A stretch of DNA of 60,780 bases from CAVQGF01 sp045807945 (GTDB lineage Bacteria > Acidobacteriota > Terriglobia > Terriglobales > Acidobacteriaceae). The first letter of the stretch is position 1. Every line of letters begins with the position of its first letter. Below the pieces are notes generated by a model that searched no databases, had not been told where the DNA came from, and worked only from the letters and a program-made list of their open reading frames with translations. Location: contig JBJMGI010000054.1 in assembly GCA_045807945.1 (NCBI GenBank), forward strand, positions 1 through 60,780. Direction: 5' to 3'. A program made the translations under genes and the position numbers. This document shows positions 34,654-42,590 of the stretch, in pieces.

Positions 34654-37272
34654 TTAAGCAGCTCTCGATGCAACGCCCCGCTCCTGTTCGGAGCCGATCC
34701 GCATGCCGTAGAACGAGCGCCACACGAAGACCACAGAGATCGCGAAGAACACGAGCGCGAGAACGTTGCTGACTGTCGCGCCCTGCTCCTGCGTCAACTT
34801 CACCGCCAGTTCCACAGCGAGCAATCCGAACAGCGTGGTGAACTTGATGACCGGGTTCATCGCCACAGAAGACGTATCCTTGAACGGATCGCCTACGGTG
34901 TCGCCGACGACAGTAGCATCGTGCAGCGGAGTGCCTTTCTGCTTGAGCTCGACTTCCACCACTTTCTTTGCGTTATCCCACGCTCCGCCCGCATTGGCCA
35001 TAAAGATGGCCTGATACAAGCCGAAGATCGCGATCGAGATCAAGTACCCGATGAAGAAGTACGGTTCCACGAACGCGAACGCGAGCGTGGCGAAGAACAC
35101 GGTCAGGAAGATGTTGAACATGCCCTTCTGCGCGTACTTGGTGCAAATTTCGACGACCTTTTTGCTGTCGGTGACGGAAGCCTTCTCCACACCTTCCAGC
35201 TTGATGTTCGCCTTGATGAACTCCACCGCGCGGTATGCGCCCGTGGTCACGGCCTGGGTGGAAGCGCCGGTGAACCAGTAGATGATCGCGCCGCCGGTGA
35301 TGAGCCCGAGGACGAAGGGAGCATGCAGCAGGGAGAGGTTCTGCAGGTTTGTGGTGAGTCCGTTCGTGAGCGCCATGATGATGGAGAAGATCATTGTGGT
35401 CGCGCCGACGACTGCGGTGCCGATGAGCACCGGTTTTGCAGTCGCTTTGAACGTGTTGCCGGCCCCGTCATTTTCTTCCAACAGGTGTTTGGCCTGCTCG
35501 AAGTTCACGTCGATGTTGAACTCACGCTTGATCTCAGCAACAGGTACCTGCTCGATCAACGAAAGCTCATAGACAGACTGTGCGTTGTCGGTAACGGGGC
35601 CGTAGGAGTCCACTGCGATGGTTACCGGTCCCATGCCGAGGAATCCGAATGCGACCAAGCCGAACGCAAAGACTGCCGGAGCTAGCATCAGCGGAACATT
35701 GGTTCCGGGCAGATTCGCACCCAGTCCCATGGTGCTGATGTAATAGCCGGTGGCCATCAACGCGACCATCACGATTCCCAGCCAGTATGCGGAGAAGTTA
35801 CCGGCAACCAGTCCGGAAAGAATGTTGAGTGACGGCCCGCCTTCTTTCGACGACGTAACCACTTCGCTGACGTGGCGAGAATCAGTCGAAGTGAATACCT
35901 TCACCAGCTCCGGGATGATCGCTCCCGCAAGCGTTCCGCAGGAGATGATGGTCGCCAGCTTCCACCAGAGTGTGGAGTCGCCGCCGAGCTCAGGGATGAT
36001 GAGGTGCGAGACGATGTACGTGAGAACCACCGAGACCAGCGACGTTAGCCAGACGAGCGAAGTCAACGGCGTCTCGAAGTTCATCTTGTCAGCATTTCCG
36101 TAGCGCGCCTTCGCGAACGCCTCGTTCGCGAAGTACGAGATAGCACTGGCGACGATCATCATGATGCGCATCACGAAGATCCAAACCAGCAGCTGCACCT
36201 GCACCTGCGAGCTCTTTACGCCCAACAGAATGAACGTGATCAGCGCCACGCCGGTGACGCCATAGGTTTCGAAGCCGTCAGCACTCGGGCCAACGGAGTC
36301 ACCCGCGTTGTCACCGGTGCAATCGGCGATCACGCCGGGGTTGCGGGCATCATCTTCCTTGATCTTGAAGACGATCTTCATCAAGTCGGAGCCGATGTCA
36401 GCAATCTTAGTGAAGATGCCGCCCGCGATACGCAGTGCCGCAGCGCCGAGCGATTCACCGATGGCAAACCCGATGAAGCATGGGCCGGCGTAGTCACCGG
36501 GTACGAAGAGCAGGATGCAGAGCATGATCAGCAGCTCGACCGAGATCAGCAGCATGCCGATGCTCATTCCCGCCTTCAGCGGAATCGCATAAATCGGGTA
36601 CGGCTTGCCGCGAAGCCCAGCGAATGCGGTGCGCGAGTTCGCGAAGGTGTTCACGCGGATACCAAACCACGCGACGCCGTAGCTGCCCAAAATTCCGATG
36701 ACGCTGAAAGCCAGGATGATGAGGACGGTCTGACCAACAGGGTGTCCGGGCGTGGGGGCGAGCTTACCGAAGTACAGCCCGATGACCACTGCGATAAAGA
36801 TCCAAAGGATCGCGATGAACTTGCCTTGCGTGATCAAGTAGGTCTTGCAGGTCTCGTAAATAAGTTCGGAAACCTCACGCATGGTGCGGTGCACCGGCAT
36901 GTTCTTCAACTGGATGAAGATCGCGAGTCCGAACAGCAATCCGAGCACGCAAATGATCAACCCGAACAGGAGCAGCTTGTGACCATCAATACCGCCCAGG
37001 AACTGCTGCGATGACAAATCGGGAAGCTGAAGGTTGGCTTCACCACCAGCCTCGTGCGAGGGCACTGTGCCTGAAGGCTCTTCGACTTGGTGCTGAGTCA
37101 TAGCGCCGGGCTGCGGGTTCGCCATAGATCCCGGCTGTTGAGGAGCGTTCGACGCTTGAGCCGCTGCAAAAGAACTCATCAGCGCAATGACGGCAAGACA
37201 AACAAAGCTAGTCAACGCAAGACGAGCGAGCGGTGACAGGCAGCGCATACGGTGCGCGAGCCGATTCTGCAT
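34654..37272 (-). CDS. hppA: Membrane-bound proton-translocating pyrophosphatase
   Basis: This 872-residue pump couples PPi hydrolysis to ion transport. About 16 membrane helices are present, and the PPi-binding acidic loops are clear: FKIKEDDARNPGVIADCTGD then NAGDSVGPSADGFETYG, and GGAWDNAKKVVE near the C-terminus. At the K/A switch the motif reads GAGNTFKATAK with Lys, which favours K+-independence. The loop GDSVGPSADG differs from the common GDCAGMAAD, so the protein belongs to a divergent branch. The N-terminus carries a signal-like segment (about 18-38) plus a Pro/Gln-rich stretch before TM1, which many relatives lack. GGAGG sits 6 bases before ATG 37272. H+ or Na+ as transported ion is an inference. 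Confidence 0.95.
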   Translation of the reverse strand: MQNRLAHRMRCLSPLARLALTSFVCLAVIALMSSFAAAQASNAPQQPGSMANPQPGAMTQHQVEEPSGTVPSHEAGGEANLQLPDLSSQQFLGGIDGHKLLLFGLIICVLGLLFGLAIFIQLKNMPVHRTMREVSELIYETCKTYLITQGKFIAILWIFIAVVIGLYFGKLAPTPGHPVGQTVLIILAFSVIGILGSYGVAWFGIRVNTFANSRTAFAGLRGKPYPIYAIPLKAGMSIGMLLISVELLIMLCILLFVPGDYAGPCFIGFAIGESLGAAALRIAGGIFTKIADIGSDLMKIVFKIKEDDARNPGVIADCTGDNAGDSVGPSADGFETYGVTGVALITFILLGVKSSQVQVQLLVWIFVMRIMMIVASAISYFANEAFAKARYGNADKMNFETPLTSLVWLTSLVSVVLTYIVSHLIIPELGGDSTLWWKLATIISCGTLAGAIIPELVKVFTSTDSRHVSEVVTSSKEGGPSLNILSGLVAGNFSAYWLGIVMVALMATGYYISTMGLGANLPGTNVPLMLAPAVFAFGLVAFGFLGMGPVTIAVDSYGPVTDNAQSVYELSLIEQVPVAEIKREFNIDVNFEQAKHLLEENDGAGNTFKATAKPVLIGTAVVGATTMIFSIIMALTNGLTTNLQNLSLLHAPFVLGLITGGAIIYWFTGASTQAVTTGAYRAVEFIKANIKLEGVEKASVTDSKKVVEICTKYAQKGMFNIFLTVFFATLAFAFVEPYFFIGYLISIAIFGLYQAIFMANAGGAWDNAKKVVEVELKQKGTPLHDATVVGDTVGDPFKDTSSVAMNPVIKFTTLFGLLAVELAVKLTQEQGATVSNVLALVFFAISVVFVWRSFYGMRIGSEQERGVASRAA

Positions 37273-37429
37273 ACAAATCCTCCAAAAGGATCAAAAAGAT
37301 TTTTGAGTAATGGACGGAATCGCGCTTCCACTTCAGGATAAGTGAAATTTGAGGCTTGGCCGCGCCCGGTGTCCCTGCCGGACTTCGCAGGAACTCGACA
37401 AAAATTCTATCATCCGGCGGAAAAATGGG

Positions 37430-37918
37430 TCAAAGCGTCGGCTTGGCCTGATTTGGCGTGATGATGCTGGCGTGTCGAGCCACTTCTTGCCAGCGACCGC
37501 CCTGGTTTCTCCACACCGACGTGAACCTCAGGTTCGATAGCTGCCCCGCCATCGGGATTTTCCCGCCCCAAACGCAAGTCTCGGCGCCGGCTACGAGCAC
37601 GGTGTCACCGTAGATCCTCACATACTGGATGTTGCGGGTGTAAGACTTGAAAGCGAGCGTCCCATTCTTCACCAGGTCGAGCACCTGCTGCTTGGTGACG
37701 AACTGATTGAATGGGTTTGTCACGACGAAGTCGTCAGACCATATCTTCGCCAAACCATCCACGTCATTTCGCATGAATGCATCATGCTCATCTGTGTTCA
37801 GTTGGCGGATCTGCTTCTCGATGTCCTGGTCGCTCTTCGATTGCGAGTTTGTCTGCTGTGCTGATGCGGCAACGAAAGCGACGGCCAGGGTGAGTGCGAA
37901 CGTAAGCAGTCTTTTCAA
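37430..37918 (-). CDS. Exported SnoaL/NTF2-like protein (DUF4440-like)
   Basis: This 162-residue protein has a signal peptide (about 1-20, LTLAVAFVAASAQ) and an NTF2-like cone fold: QIRQLNTDEHDAFMRNDVDG, then IWSDDFVVTNPFNQ, VRIYGDTVLVAGAETC and FTSVWRNQGGRWQEVARH. Members are small enzymes or binding proteins; this one is presumably periplasmic. I chose TTG 37918 because GAGG lies 8 bases upstream; a TTG at 37936 would add six residues and remove that site. It starts 34 bases after DUF190 on the same strand, so it may be the third gene of the fluoride-controlled transcript. No direct link of SnoaL-like proteins to fluoride is known to me. Confidence 0.82.
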   Translation of the reverse strand: MKRLLTFALTLAVAFVAASAQQTNSQSKSDQDIEKQIRQLNTDEHDAFMRNDVDGLAKIWSDDFVVTNPFNQFVTKQQVLDLVKNGTLAFKSYTRNIQYVRIYGDTVLVAGAETCVWGGKIPMAGQLSNLRFTSVWRNQGGRWQEVARHASIITPNQAKPTL

Positions 37919-37952
37919 GCAACAATCCTCAGCCAAGGGTGGCGGAAGGATT

Positions 37953-38282
37953 CTACTCCAGGCTGCCCTGCTCGATAAGGACGTTTTCCCGGACGATGAG
38001 CCGGTGTGCCGCCATCTCGCGCAACTTGGGCAGCACGCGCTCCACGTGCTCTTCAGTATCGATGAAGGTCAGAATGATGGGCAGCTTGCCGCCGGCGTCC
38101 ACAAGGGAAGCCGTCTTTACGCGGCTGCGCCCAGTAAAACCCGCGACCGCGTGGATCACCGTCGCGCCCGCCACGTTTTCGGCTTTCAAGTAATTGAGAA
38201 TTGCGATGTGCAATGGCCGGTGCAGCCACTCATCGGCTTCGCTGAGGTAAATCGAGACTTGTACAGCCATGGCAGATGGCAT
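37953..38282 (-). CDS. DUF190 protein associated with CrcB
   Basis: This 109-residue ferredoxin-like protein belongs to DUF190 (PII-like fold). VQVSIYLSEADEW at the N-terminus, GATVIHAVAGFTGRSRV in the middle and PIILTFIDTEEHVERVLP towards the end match the family well. DUF190 genes are very often next to crcB, and the role is thought to be regulation or support of fluoride export, though the mechanism is unsettled. The start ATG lies one base after the crcB stop (TAAAATG), so translation is coupled. An internal ATG five codons later is possible. It is controlled by the fluoride riboswitch upstream of crcB. Confidence 0.9.
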   Translation of the reverse strand: MPSAMAVQVSIYLSEADEWLHRPLHIAILNYLKAENVAGATVIHAVAGFTGRSRVKTASLVDAGGKLPIILTFIDTEEHVERVLPKLREMAAHRLIVRENVLIEQGSLE

Positions 38283-38283
38283 T

Positions 38284-38658
38284 TTACGCTGCCCTTGCGA
38301 TCGCCGCACCGGCCACGATCGCCAAAAGGCAAAGGATGTTGTTGGTGAGAATGTTCATCGCGAACAGATGCCAGTGGCCCTGCTCGAAGTAGGCCATGGT
38401 CTCAAATGCGTAGCTCGAAAAAGTGGTGTATGAGCCGCAGAACCCGATCGCCACTAGCAGCCGCCACTTGGGATCGGCGAGTACGCGCTCGGTGGTCCAG
38501 ATCAGAAAAAATCCGAGCAGTAACGATCCAGACACGTTGATGATCAGCGTGCCATAAGGAAAATCGACCGTGCTGAATTTGGCGACGAGCCGGCTCAGGA
38601 AGTAACGCAGGTTCGCTCCCAGGATGGCTCCCAGCGAGACCCACAGATATGAGCGCAT
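38284..38658 (-). CDS. crcB: Fluoride ion exporter CrcB/Fluc
   Basis: This 124-residue four-helix membrane protein dimerises into an F- channel. GAILGANLRYFLSR starts the family motif with the Arg/Tyr pair. N41 in YGTLIINVSG and the GFCGSYTTFSSY motif with the Phe/Ser pore residues are all present. I chose ATG 38658, where AGGAG sits 7 bases upstream within the terminator stem of the riboswitch. The frame is open upstream through the riboswitch, which is not coding. Gene order is crcB, DUF190, SnoaL-like. The unit has its own promoter and riboswitch, so expression rises when fluoride accumulates. Confidence 0.96.
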   Translation of the reverse strand: MRSYLWVSLGAILGANLRYFLSRLVAKFSTVDFPYGTLIINVSGSLLLGFFLIWTTERVLADPKWRLLVAIGFCGSYTTFSSYAFETMAYFEQGHWHLFAMNILTNNILCLLAIVAGAAIARAA

Positions 38659-38659
38659 G

Positions 38660-38690
38660 AAAAAACTCCTACAAAGAATTTTGTAGGAGT
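38660..38690 (-). terminator. Riboswitch expression platform: terminator that also buries the crcB ribosome site
   Basis: On the minus strand, ACTCCTACAAA (38680-38690) pairs over 11 bases with TTTGTAGGAGT (38665-38675), loop ATTC, followed directly by a T-run that ends 2 bases before the crcB ATG. The 3' arm contains the crcB Shine-Dalgarno AGGAG, and the 5' arm contains the conserved CTCCTAC of the aptamer. Fluoride binding should therefore free both transcription and translation. Confidence 0.85.
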
Positions 38691-38734
38691 CATCAGCGCG
38701 CCCCGGGCGCGCGGTTATGGCGAACTCCATCGCC
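38683..38734 (-). promoter_or_regulatory. Fluoride riboswitch (crcB motif)
   Basis: Read on the minus strand, the leader contains GGCGATGGAGTTCGCCAT (38717-38734), then AACCGCGCGCCC...GGCGCGC, and the conserved 3' end GCTGATGACTCCTAC. These are the hallmark segments of the fluoride aptamer with its pseudoknot. It lies between a good promoter and the crcB start, with the terminator hairpin overlapping its 3' end. Confidence 0.93.
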
Positions 38735-38754
38735 GTCGTGAAAATACCAGCTAC

Positions 38755-38783
38755 ATAGTACTTGGGACGAAGTCTCCGGGCAA
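38755..38783 (-). promoter_or_regulatory. Promoter of the fluoride operon
   Basis: -35 TTGCCC (38778-38783) and -10 TACTAT (38755-38760) on the minus strand, 17 bases apart. The start would fall near 38748, about 14 bases before the aptamer. Confidence 0.65.
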
Positions 38784-38787
38784 AAGA

Positions 38788-38813
38788 AAAACCGCGCCCC
38801 AAGACGCGGTTTT
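38788..38813 (-). terminator. Intrinsic terminator of the HlyD-type adaptor gene
   Basis: AAAACCGCG (38788-38796) pairs with CGCGGTTTT (38805-38813), loop of 8 bases. T-runs follow on both strands. It isolates the fluoride operon from the gene upstream. Confidence 0.8.
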
Positions 38814-38832
38814 CCTAATCGAAAGTGGCGCT

Positions 38833-40041
38833 CTACTGCAGCACCACTTCCTCATCTTTTTTCAGATTGTTGCTCACGATCTCGGTCTTGGCGCCGTTCG
38901 AGATGCCGACCTTCACATCCACTTTGCGCTTGCCGTCCTTACCTTTCGGGTCCACCAACTCGATCGACGCATTCTTGTCTTTGTCGTAGATGATGGCGCC
39001 TTCGGGCACTATGATCGCGTTCTTGTGCTCGTCGAGAATGATCTCGGCGTTCGCGGTCATACCCGCCTTCAATTTGCCTTGCGGGTTCTCGATGGAGACG
39101 CGCACCTCGAATGTGGTCACGTTGTCTTTTTCTGCGCCCATTGGGGAGATTTTCGTGACACGCCCATTGAAGCTGTCGTCTTTGAACGATTCAACTTTGA
39201 TCTTCGCCGGCTGATTGGCCCAGATCTTTCCGATATCACTTTCGTCCACCTTGCCCTTTACATAGACCTCGTGTGTGTCGCCAACTGTCATGACCAACGT
39301 GGCGGATGAGCCAAGGACTAGGATCGAGCTGACCGCATCGCCGACTTCCACATCGCGCGACAATACGATTCCGTCCAGGGGGGAAACGATCGTGGTGTTC
39401 TTCAGATCCTGTTTTGCGTTATCGAGGACTGCCGCGGACTCCGCGACTGTAGCCTTCGCCTGCGCCAGCTTCGCCTTTGCAGAAACCAACTGCGCCTTTG
39501 CGATGTTTTGTTTGTTCGCAGCCATCTCGTACGCTTTTTGTGCGTCGTCAAGAGCCGATGCGGAGACCACGCCTTCCCTGGCCATCCCTTGGGCGCGTTC
39601 ATAAGCTCTCTTCAGCAAAGGGACTTCGGGACTCTCTGCGTCTACCTTGGCGCGTTCGAGTTCTGCTTCAGCGGCGTGCAGGTTTGCTTCGGCGCCTTCC
39701 AGCTGTGCCGTAGTCTCGTTCACGTGCGCTTGAATTTGTTCCTTATCCAGTTCCGCGAGGACTTGGCCCGCCTTTACCGTGTCGCCGTAATCCACCAGGA
39801 TGCGCTTGACGATACCGCTGGCCTTCGACTTGATCTCTGCCTTGGTGATGGGCTCAACCTTGCCGGTGGCGACCACGCTCTTAGCGAGCGGGCCTTGCTC
39901 GACCTTGGCCTTCTTATCATCGGGAATCTTGGCGCCACCGCGAGTGAAGCCCATGATGATCAGCCCGATCACCACCGCTATGATCACGATTCCGGCGACC
40001 ACGAAGATCTTCTTTTTGCTTTTGCCGTTTCCGTTAGCCAC
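38833..40041 (-). CDS. HlyD/MacA-type periplasmic adaptor protein
   Basis: This 402-residue membrane-fusion protein belongs to ABC-type or RND efflux and export systems. One N-terminal helix (about 12-35, IFVVAGIVIIAVVIGLIIM) is followed by a lipoyl/biotinyl-like half (SGIVKRILVDYGDTVKAGQ), a long coiled-coil hairpin (about 90-195, rich in Ala, Glu and Lys), the second lipoyl half (TTIVSPLDGIVLSRDVEVGD) and the beta-barrel domain. I chose GTG 40041, with GGAGG 5 bases upstream. The partner ABC permease or ATPase and the outer-membrane channel are not in the window. A terminator follows directly. It is probably a MacA relative, but the substrate is unknown. Confidence 0.9.
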   Translation of the reverse strand: MANGNGKSKKKIFVVAGIVIIAVVIGLIIMGFTRGGAKIPDDKKAKVEQGPLAKSVVATGKVEPITKAEIKSKASGIVKRILVDYGDTVKAGQVLAELDKEQIQAHVNETTAQLEGAEANLHAAEAELERAKVDAESPEVPLLKRAYERAQGMAREGVVSASALDDAQKAYEMAANKQNIAKAQLVSAKAKLAQAKATVAESAAVLDNAKQDLKNTTIVSPLDGIVLSRDVEVGDAVSSILVLGSSATLVMTVGDTHEVYVKGKVDESDIGKIWANQPAKIKVESFKDDSFNGRVTKISPMGAEKDNVTTFEVRVSIENPQGKLKAGMTANAEIILDEHKNAIIVPEGAIIYDKDKNASIELVDPKGKDGKRKVDVKVGISNGAKTEIVSNNLKKDEEVVLQ

Positions 40042-40248
40042 AACCGCCTCCAAACCCTGACTTAGACCAGCCCACCGTCATATACGAAAGCTGCGGCGCG
40101 GAAGTTCCCGGCAACTGCTTGTCCCATCAACGCCAGTATTCGCCGCGATTCCAGGTCACTTTGCCGCTTGTCCCAGCGGCTGCGGATTAGACAAACCACC
40201 CCGGTAAAAGTAAGCCGGGCCGCGGCAGGATGTTAAAATCCAAGACCC

Positions 40249-41676
40249 ATGGACTCCGCGTTGCTGCTGCTGGCGGCTACCGCATTCCTTCAGGCTCCGG
40301 GACTCTCTTTCTCCCACGTCTCCCTGAAGCTGTTTCTGGTCCTTCTTTTGATCGCCGCGAACGGCTTTTTCGTGGCCGCCGAGTTCTCGCTGGTCAGCAT
40401 ACGTGACACACGCATACAGCAGCTGATCGAGGCCCACCGTGTGGGTGCACGATTGGTGCAGCGCCTGCACCGCAACTTCGAAGAGGTGCTGCTTGGGGTG
40501 CAACTTGGCGTCACGCTCGCCAGCCTGGCCCTTGGATGGTTGGGTGAGCCGACGGTTGAGGGGCTGATCGAGCCTCTGTTCCACCGCATCCCGCACGGCG
40601 TCTATTACGCCCATGCCACCGCCGCGACTCTGGCATTCGCCTCCATCACCTACATGCACGTCATTTTGGGCGAGATCGTTCCCAAATCGCTCGCGCTGCA
40701 TCGCGGTGAGCGGGTGGCGCTCGCCGTCGCGGCTCCCATGGATGTCTTTCTAACCATCGCGCGTCCGTTCATGTACGTGATGAGCAAGGGCGCAGGGCTG
40801 GTGCTCAGGTTGTTCGGAACGCGGCAGGCGAAAGAAGGCGGAGTGCATTCGCCGGAAGAGTTGAAGCTCGTCGTCACTGCCAGCAGCCGTGTGGGATTGT
40901 TGCCCGCCGTTCAGGAAGACATGATCCACCGCGCGCTCGAGCTCGGCGACGTGACCGTGCGCGAGATCATGGTGCCGCGGCCCGACATTTTCTCTCTGCC
41001 CGCCGACATGCCGCTCGAAGAAGCGATGGGACGCGTCGTGGAAGAGCAGCACTCGCGAATCCCCGTGTACGATCCGGTGCAAGGGGCCGAGCACATCATC
41101 GGAGTTTTATATTCCAAAGACATCTCGCGACTCATGCACCAGAAGCTCACCCGCGCCCGCGCCGGCGGCCTGGCTGTGGTGAATATGCAAGTGCGTAATT
41201 TGATGCGCGACGTGCTCGTCGTCCCTGAGACCAAGCCCTTGACCGATCTGCTGATGGAATTCAAGAACCGTCGCCGTCATTTGGCGGTTGTAGTGGACGA
41301 ATTCGGCTCGACGTCCGGGGTCGTCACAGTCGAGGATGTTCTCGAGCAAGTCGTAGGCGAGATCGAGGATGAATTTGATGAAGCCGTGGCTGCTCCCATA
41401 CGCCTCGGCACCGGCACCATGCTGCTTGACGCCGCAGAGAATCTGCTAGACCTCGAAACGCAGCACAACGTCTCCCTCCCGCGCGACGAAGGTTTCGAGA
41501 CACTCGCCGGTTTCGTGATGTCGCGGCTGCAACGGATCCCTCGTCAGGGCGACACGTTCGAGTACGAGAACCACCGCTTTACCGTGGCCGCGATGGAAGG
41601 GAACCGCGTGGCACAAGTGAAGCTGGAAGATATCGACCGGCGCAAGCAGGAGCGCGTGGAAGCCACCAGACTTTGA
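40249..41676 (+). CDS. CNNM/HlyC-CorC family membrane protein with CBS pair
   Basis: This 475-residue protein has a DUF21 (CNNM) membrane domain with about four helices (about 20-205, starting LKLFLVLLLIAANGFFVAAE). A CBS pair (about 225-345, including LEEAMGRVVEEQHSRIPVYD and VVVDEFGSTSGVVTVEDV) and a C-terminal CorC/HlyC domain (about 365-450) follow. Family members include Mg2+ and Co2+ efflux or homeostasis proteins; the older name hemolysin C is misleading. ATG 40249 starts directly before the membrane domain. Its stop overlaps the next permease by TTGA, so the three genes 40249-43429 form one coupled block. Confidence 0.92.
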   Translation: MDSALLLLAATAFLQAPGLSFSHVSLKLFLVLLLIAANGFFVAAEFSLVSIRDTRIQQLIEAHRVGARLVQRLHRNFEEVLLGVQLGVTLASLALGWLGEPTVEGLIEPLFHRIPHGVYYAHATAATLAFASITYMHVILGEIVPKSLALHRGERVALAVAAPMDVFLTIARPFMYVMSKGAGLVLRLFGTRQAKEGGVHSPEELKLVVTASSRVGLLPAVQEDMIHRALELGDVTVREIMVPRPDIFSLPADMPLEEAMGRVVEEQHSRIPVYDPVQGAEHIIGVLYSKDISRLMHQKLTRARAGGLAVVNMQVRNLMRDVLVVPETKPLTDLLMEFKNRRRHLAVVVDEFGSTSGVVTVEDVLEQVVGEIEDEFDEAVAAPIRLGTGTMLLDAAENLLDLETQHNVSLPRDEGFETLAGFVMSRLQRIPRQGDTFEYENHRFTVAAMEGNRVAQVKLEDIDRRKQERVEATRL

Positions 41677-42590
41677 TCCGCTACGTTCTAATCCGGCTCC
41701 TCTACACTCTTCCAGTTATATGGCTGGTCGTGTCTTGCGTTTTTCTGCTGATTCATCTGGTGCCCGGCGATCCTATCCAGGCGATGCTCGGCGAGGGCGC
41801 GGCGACTGGCGATATTGAAGCCGCGCGGCATGCTTACGGGCTCGACGTGCCCCTAGCGACGCAGTACGTTAATTACTGGAAAGGGATCTTCCGTGGTGAT
41901 TGGGGGAGGTCCATCAGCTTCGACCGAAATGTCGGGGAGCTGGTGCGGCAGCGCTATCCCGCGACTCTGCTGCTCACGGCTGCTTCACTTCTGTTAGCGC
42001 TAATCGTGTCCATTCCTGCTGGAGTACGCTCAGCCCGCCGCCGTAATCGTTGGGACGACCGCGCCATCAGCTTCGTCAGCCTGCTTGGGCTATCGTTCCC
42101 GAACTTCGCACTCGGGCCGATACTAATCTTGTTCTTCGCCATCTACCTCGGGCTGCTGCCCGTCTCAGGCATGGGAACGGCCGCGCATCTAGTGCTTCCC
42201 GCCATCGCTCTAGGCGGGGCGCTGGCCGCGATTCTTACGCGCATGGTGCGCACTTCCATGCTCGAGGAACTCGGCCACGACTACATCCGTACCGCGCGTG
42301 CTAAGGGACTTTCCGAGAACGTTGTGGTGTATCGGCATGCGCTGCGCAACGCGCTCGTCCCGGTGCTCACCGTTGTCGGGCTTCAGTTCGGCGCATTGCT
42401 CGCCGGAACCATCGTCACCGAGACCATCTTCTCCTGGCCGGGCATCGGGCGTCTCACCATCTCTGCCATTGCACGGCGCGATTACTTCCTGGTGCAAGGC
42501 TGCATCCTCTCGATCGGATTAACTTACGTCGCCGTCAACTTCATCACTGATCTGCTGTACTCGTTCGCGAATCCGAGGATCCGCCAGTGA
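41673..42590 (+). CDS. ABC transporter permease, DppB type
   Basis: This 305-residue inner-membrane permease belongs to the dipeptide/oligopeptide/nickel importer class. It has about six helices. LIHLVPGDPIQAMLGEGA is the conserved loop after helix 1, and DYIRTARAKGLSENVVVYRH is the EAA-loop that contacts the ATPase. TTG 41673 overlaps the CNNM stop (TTGA). Its own stop overlaps dppC (GTGA). No ATPase or solute-binding protein is in the window, so this pair must use partners encoded elsewhere. Whether the cargo is peptide, nickel or another compound cannot be told. Confidence 0.93.
   Translation: MIRYVLIRLLYTLPVIWLVVSCVFLLIHLVPGDPIQAMLGEGAATGDIEAARHAYGLDVPLATQYVNYWKGIFRGDWGRSISFDRNVGELVRQRYPATLLLTAASLLLALIVSIPAGVRSARRRNRWDDRAISFVSLLGLSFPNFALGPILILFFAIYLGLLPVSGMGTAAHLVLPAIALGGALAAILTRMVRTSMLEELGHDYIRTARAKGLSENVVVYRHALRNALVPVLTVVGLQFGALLAGTIVTETIFSWPGIGRLTISAIARRDYFLVQGCILSIGLTYVAVNFITDLLYSFANPRIRQ

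Noticed and set aside
34651..35685. 344-codon plus-strand frame
   Set aside because: Antisense to hppA and of Arg/Glu/Asp-rich shadow composition. No start signal.
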